Source of the DNA: Blastococcus sp. LR1
Lineage (GTDB): Bacteria > Actinomycetota > Actinomycetes > Mycobacteriales > Geodermatophilaceae
Reading direction: 5' to 3'
DNA: 64,000 nt
Assembly: GCF_020166105.1 (NCBI RefSeq)
Contig: NZ_JAIUJY010000001.1
Location: 310,001-374,000, forward strand
The translations under genes and the position numbers were made by a program. How positions within the stretch are numbered: the stretch's first letter is position 1; every line of letters starts with the position of its first letter. A model generated the notes under the pieces. That model ran no database searches and was not told the DNA's origin. It saw only the letters and a list, made by a program, of their open reading frames with translations. Below are positions 61,945-64,000 of this stretch, in pieces.

Positions 61945-64000
61945 GTGGACCAGAACCGGAGCGCGGAGCGCCACCGCGCGCCCTCGTCCGGGCTGCTCGT
62001 CGCCCTGACCCTGCTCGGGGTCGCGCTGTTCGCGACCGGAGTGGGGCCGCGTCCTGCGGGCCTCGGCTGGGACCGGCTCTACGACGCCGTCTTCTACAAC
62101 CTCGCCTACCTGACGGCCGCCGCCGTCGCCTGGCAGGCCGCCGGCCGACTGCCCCGCGAACGGCTGGCCTGGCGGGTCCTGGCCGTCTCGCTGCTGCTGA
62201 ACGCCTGCGCCAATGCCCTCCGCACCCTGAGCAACGGTCCCGAAGGCAGCGGGACCTCGTCGATCCTGGCCGTCGACGTGCTCTCGCTGATCGCGTACGT
62301 GCTGCTCTACGTGGTGATGGTCGGCCTGATCCGGGCCCGCGTCCCGCGGTTCCACCCGAGCATGTGGCTCGACGGCCTGATCGGGGCCCTCGGCACCACC
62401 GCGGTCGGCGTCGCCTTCCTCATCGGCCCCTACCTGGACCCCGCCCCCGGCCGCGAAGCCGTGCCGGCGGTCCAGCTCGTGCTGCCCGGCATGGACGTGC
62501 TCCTGCTCGCCCTGCTGGCCGCCGTGGGCTCGATCCTCGGGATGCGGCTGGACCGCACGCTCGTCCTCGTCGTCGCCGCGCTGGGTTCGATCTTCGCCGG
62601 CGACGTCCTCCTGTTCGCCCGCACGGTCCGCGGCACGTACGTCGACGGCGGCCCGCTGGAGCTGGTCTGGCTGCTCGGCATCGTGCTGGTCGCCCTGGCC
62701 GCGCACGGCGCCCGTCCCCGCCCCGTGCCCACCGAGGACGCGACCAGCGACACCCGGCTGGGCTGGCGTCTGCTCGCGCTGCCGGTCGTCTGCAACGTCG
62801 CCAGCCTCGTCGTCCTCGCCGTGGGCTGGGGCGACGCACTCCCTGGCCTCGCGGCCTGGCTGGCGATCGCCTGCGTGCTCGCCGCCCTCGCCCGCACCGG
62901 CGTCACGTTCCGCGAGGTCCGCGCCTTCAACGAGGTCAGCGAGCAGGCCCGGACCGATGAGCTCACCGGCCTGCCGAACCGCCGCGCCCTCCTCGAGGCG
63001 GCGGGCCGCGTGCTGGCGACGGCGACGGCGCGCGACCAGGCCGCCTTGCTGCTGCTGGACCTCGACGGCTTCAAGGAGGTCAACGACAGCCTCGGGCACA
63101 CCGCAGGCGACCAGCTGCTCCGCCAGATCGGTCCGCGCCTGCTGCCGGCCCTCGGCGACGGCGAACTGCTGGCCCGGCTCGGTGGGGACGAGTTCGCCGT
63201 CCTCCTCCCCCGGGTCTCCCTGGACGAGGCCCAGGCGCGGGCCGAGCGGCTGCGCGTGCTGATCCTGCAGCCGTTCCCCGTCGAGGACATCCGCCTGCAC
63301 GTGGGCGTGAGCATCGGCGTGGCCACCGCTCCGGTCCCCGCGGCCACCGTCCAGGAGCTGCTGCGCTGCGCCGACGTCGCCATGTACGCCGCCAAGAGCG
63401 CCCGCGAGGGCGTGCACGTCTACGTCCCCGACCCGCACGGCGGGAGCGGCGACCGGCTGCGCACCATGGAGGAGCTGCGGACCGCGCTGAACGGCGACGA
63501 GCTGCTCGTGCACCTCCAGCCACAGGTCGGCTTCGCGGACGGCCGCGTCGTGGGGGTCGAGGCCCTTGTCCGCTGGCAGCACCCGGTGCGCGGCCTGCTC
63601 TCCCCCGCGGACCTGCTCCCCGCCGCGGAGCAGGCCGGTCTCCTGCGCCAGCTCACCGACGTGGTGCTCGAGCTGGCCCTGCGCGCGACGTCACTGTGGT
63701 GGAAGTCCGATCAGGTGCCGGTCTCGGTGAACCTCTCGGCCGCCAACGTCAACGACGTCGACCTGCCGGCCAAGGTCGCGGCGGCGCTGGCGCGGCACGG
63801 CCTGCCCCCCGCCGCTCTCACCCTCGAGCTGGTCGAGGACACCCTGATGGCCGACCCGGAGCGCGGCCGCCAGGTGCTCGCGGAGCTGCGCCGGCGGGGC
63901 ATCCGCACCTCGATCGACGACTACGGCACCGGGTACAGCTCCCTGGCCTACCTCCGCCACCTCCCGGCCGACGAGCTGAAGCTCGACCGCAGCCTGACCG
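61945..64000 (+). CDS. Second membrane GGDEF-EAL protein, 3' end outside window
   Basis: Paralogue of the preceding gene with the same layout over the visible 685 residues. Similarity starts early (LFATGVGPRPAGLGW against LFATGVGTRPAGTGW) and covers helices, GGDEF (413-417, intact; I-site position reads GDGE, lost) and EAL (539-541, intact), with identical spacing between the two motifs. It runs off the right edge within the EAL domain at DDYGTGYSSLAYLRHLP. Start set at GTG 61945 from the paralogue's length; GTG 61909 is an alternative with weak GGAACGAG in front. Confidence 0.9.
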   Translation, partial: MDQNRSAERHRAPSSGLLVALTLLGVALFATGVGPRPAGLGWDRLYDAVFYNLAYLTAAAVAWQAAGRLPRERLAWRVLAVSLLLNACANALRTLSNGPEGSGTSSILAVDVLSLIAYVLLYVVMVGLIRARVPRFHPSMWLDGLIGALGTTAVGVAFLIGPYLDPAPGREAVPAVQLVLPGMDVLLLALLAAVGSILGMRLDRTLVLVVAALGSIFAGDVLLFARTVRGTYVDGGPLELVWLLGIVLVALAAHGARPRPVPTEDATSDTRLGWRLLALPVVCNVASLVVLAVGWGDALPGLAAWLAIACVLAALARTGVTFREVRAFNEVSEQARTDELTGLPNRRALLEAAGRVLATATARDQAALLLLDLDGFKEVNDSLGHTAGDQLLRQIGPRLLPALGDGELLARLGGDEFAVLLPRVSLDEAQARAERLRVLILQPFPVEDIRLHVGVSIGVATAPVPAATVQELLRCADVAMYAAKSAREGVHVYVPDPHGGSGDRLRTMEELRTALNGDELLVHLQPQVGFADGRVVGVEALVRWQHPVRGLLSPADLLPAAEQAGLLRQLTDVVLELALRATSLWWKSDQVPVSVNLSAANVNDVDLPAKVAAALARHGLPPAALTLELVEDTLMADPERGRQVLAELRRRGIRTSIDDYGTGYSSLAYLRHLPADELKLDRSLT

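Overview
This window is a stretch of high-GC actinobacterial chromosome. Evidence: very high G+C, GTG as a frequent start codon, a branched actinobacterial respiratory chain (qcrCAB, ctaC/E/F), a phosphatidylinositol-mannoside mannosyltransferase, and many genes with a TANNNT box only 6-8 nt before the start codon. The presence of a chemoreceptor and the general gene mix suggest a soil or rock actinomycete of the Geodermatophilaceae type (inference only). No rRNA, tRNA, CRISPR array, insertion sequence or prophage was seen. The sequence looks like core chromosome throughout.

The backbone follows, from memory, the order of Mycobacterium tuberculosis Rv2178c to Rv2217: aroG, 3'-exoribonuclease, acyltransferase, small Cys protein, ArsA-like protein, SRPBCC protein, fadD15, pimB', ripC, DnaQ/UvrC-like nuclease, trpD, ctaE, qcrCAB, ctaF, ctaC, asnB, erpA-like gene, DUF3043 gene, gcvT, leucyl aminopeptidase, E2 acyltransferase, TIGR01777 gene, lipB. 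Lineage-specific inserts interrupt it.

Layout. 1-9.3 kb: aroG (cut by the left edge), a methyl-accepting chemotaxis protein, a STAS protein, a PucR-type regulator, exoribonuclease, RidA, a cation/proton antiporter. 8.4-12.5 kb: a ketone/lipid oxidation locus (SDR, Baeyer-Villiger monooxygenase, alpha/beta hydrolase, TetR) around a divergent promoter with a palindromic operator. 12.5-26 kb: lipid and envelope genes (acyltransferase, esterase, glucokinase, ArsA-like, SRPBCC, acyl-CoA ligase, PimB', M48 protease, RipC under a c-di-AMP riboswitch, an NlpC/P60-VanY fusion). 26-39 kb: nuclease, trpD, the cytochrome bc1/aa3 genes, asnB. 39-46 kb: Fe-S insertion protein, MBL hydrolase, aldo/keto reductase, a four-gene membrane cluster, gcvT. 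46-56 kb: aminopeptidase, lpdA, E2, a serine/threonine kinase, an FAD oxidoreductase, lipB. 56-64 kb: leuS with a leucine-rich leader peptide and attenuator, then two tandem membrane GGDEF-EAL proteins, the second cut by the right edge.

The genes fall into functional groups. Respiratory-chain subunits are split between a qcr operon and the opposing ctaC/ctaF unit. lpdA, the E2 gene and lipB concern lipoyl-dependent complexes, and gcvT also acts on a lipoyl carrier. RipC, the NlpC-VanY protein, PimB' and AsnB (whose mycobacterial counterpart LtsA is linked to the wall) act on the envelope. The most notable regulatory features are the leuS attenuator, the c-di-AMP riboswitch, the TetR operator and the pervasive leaderless promoters, which I used to fix many gene starts.
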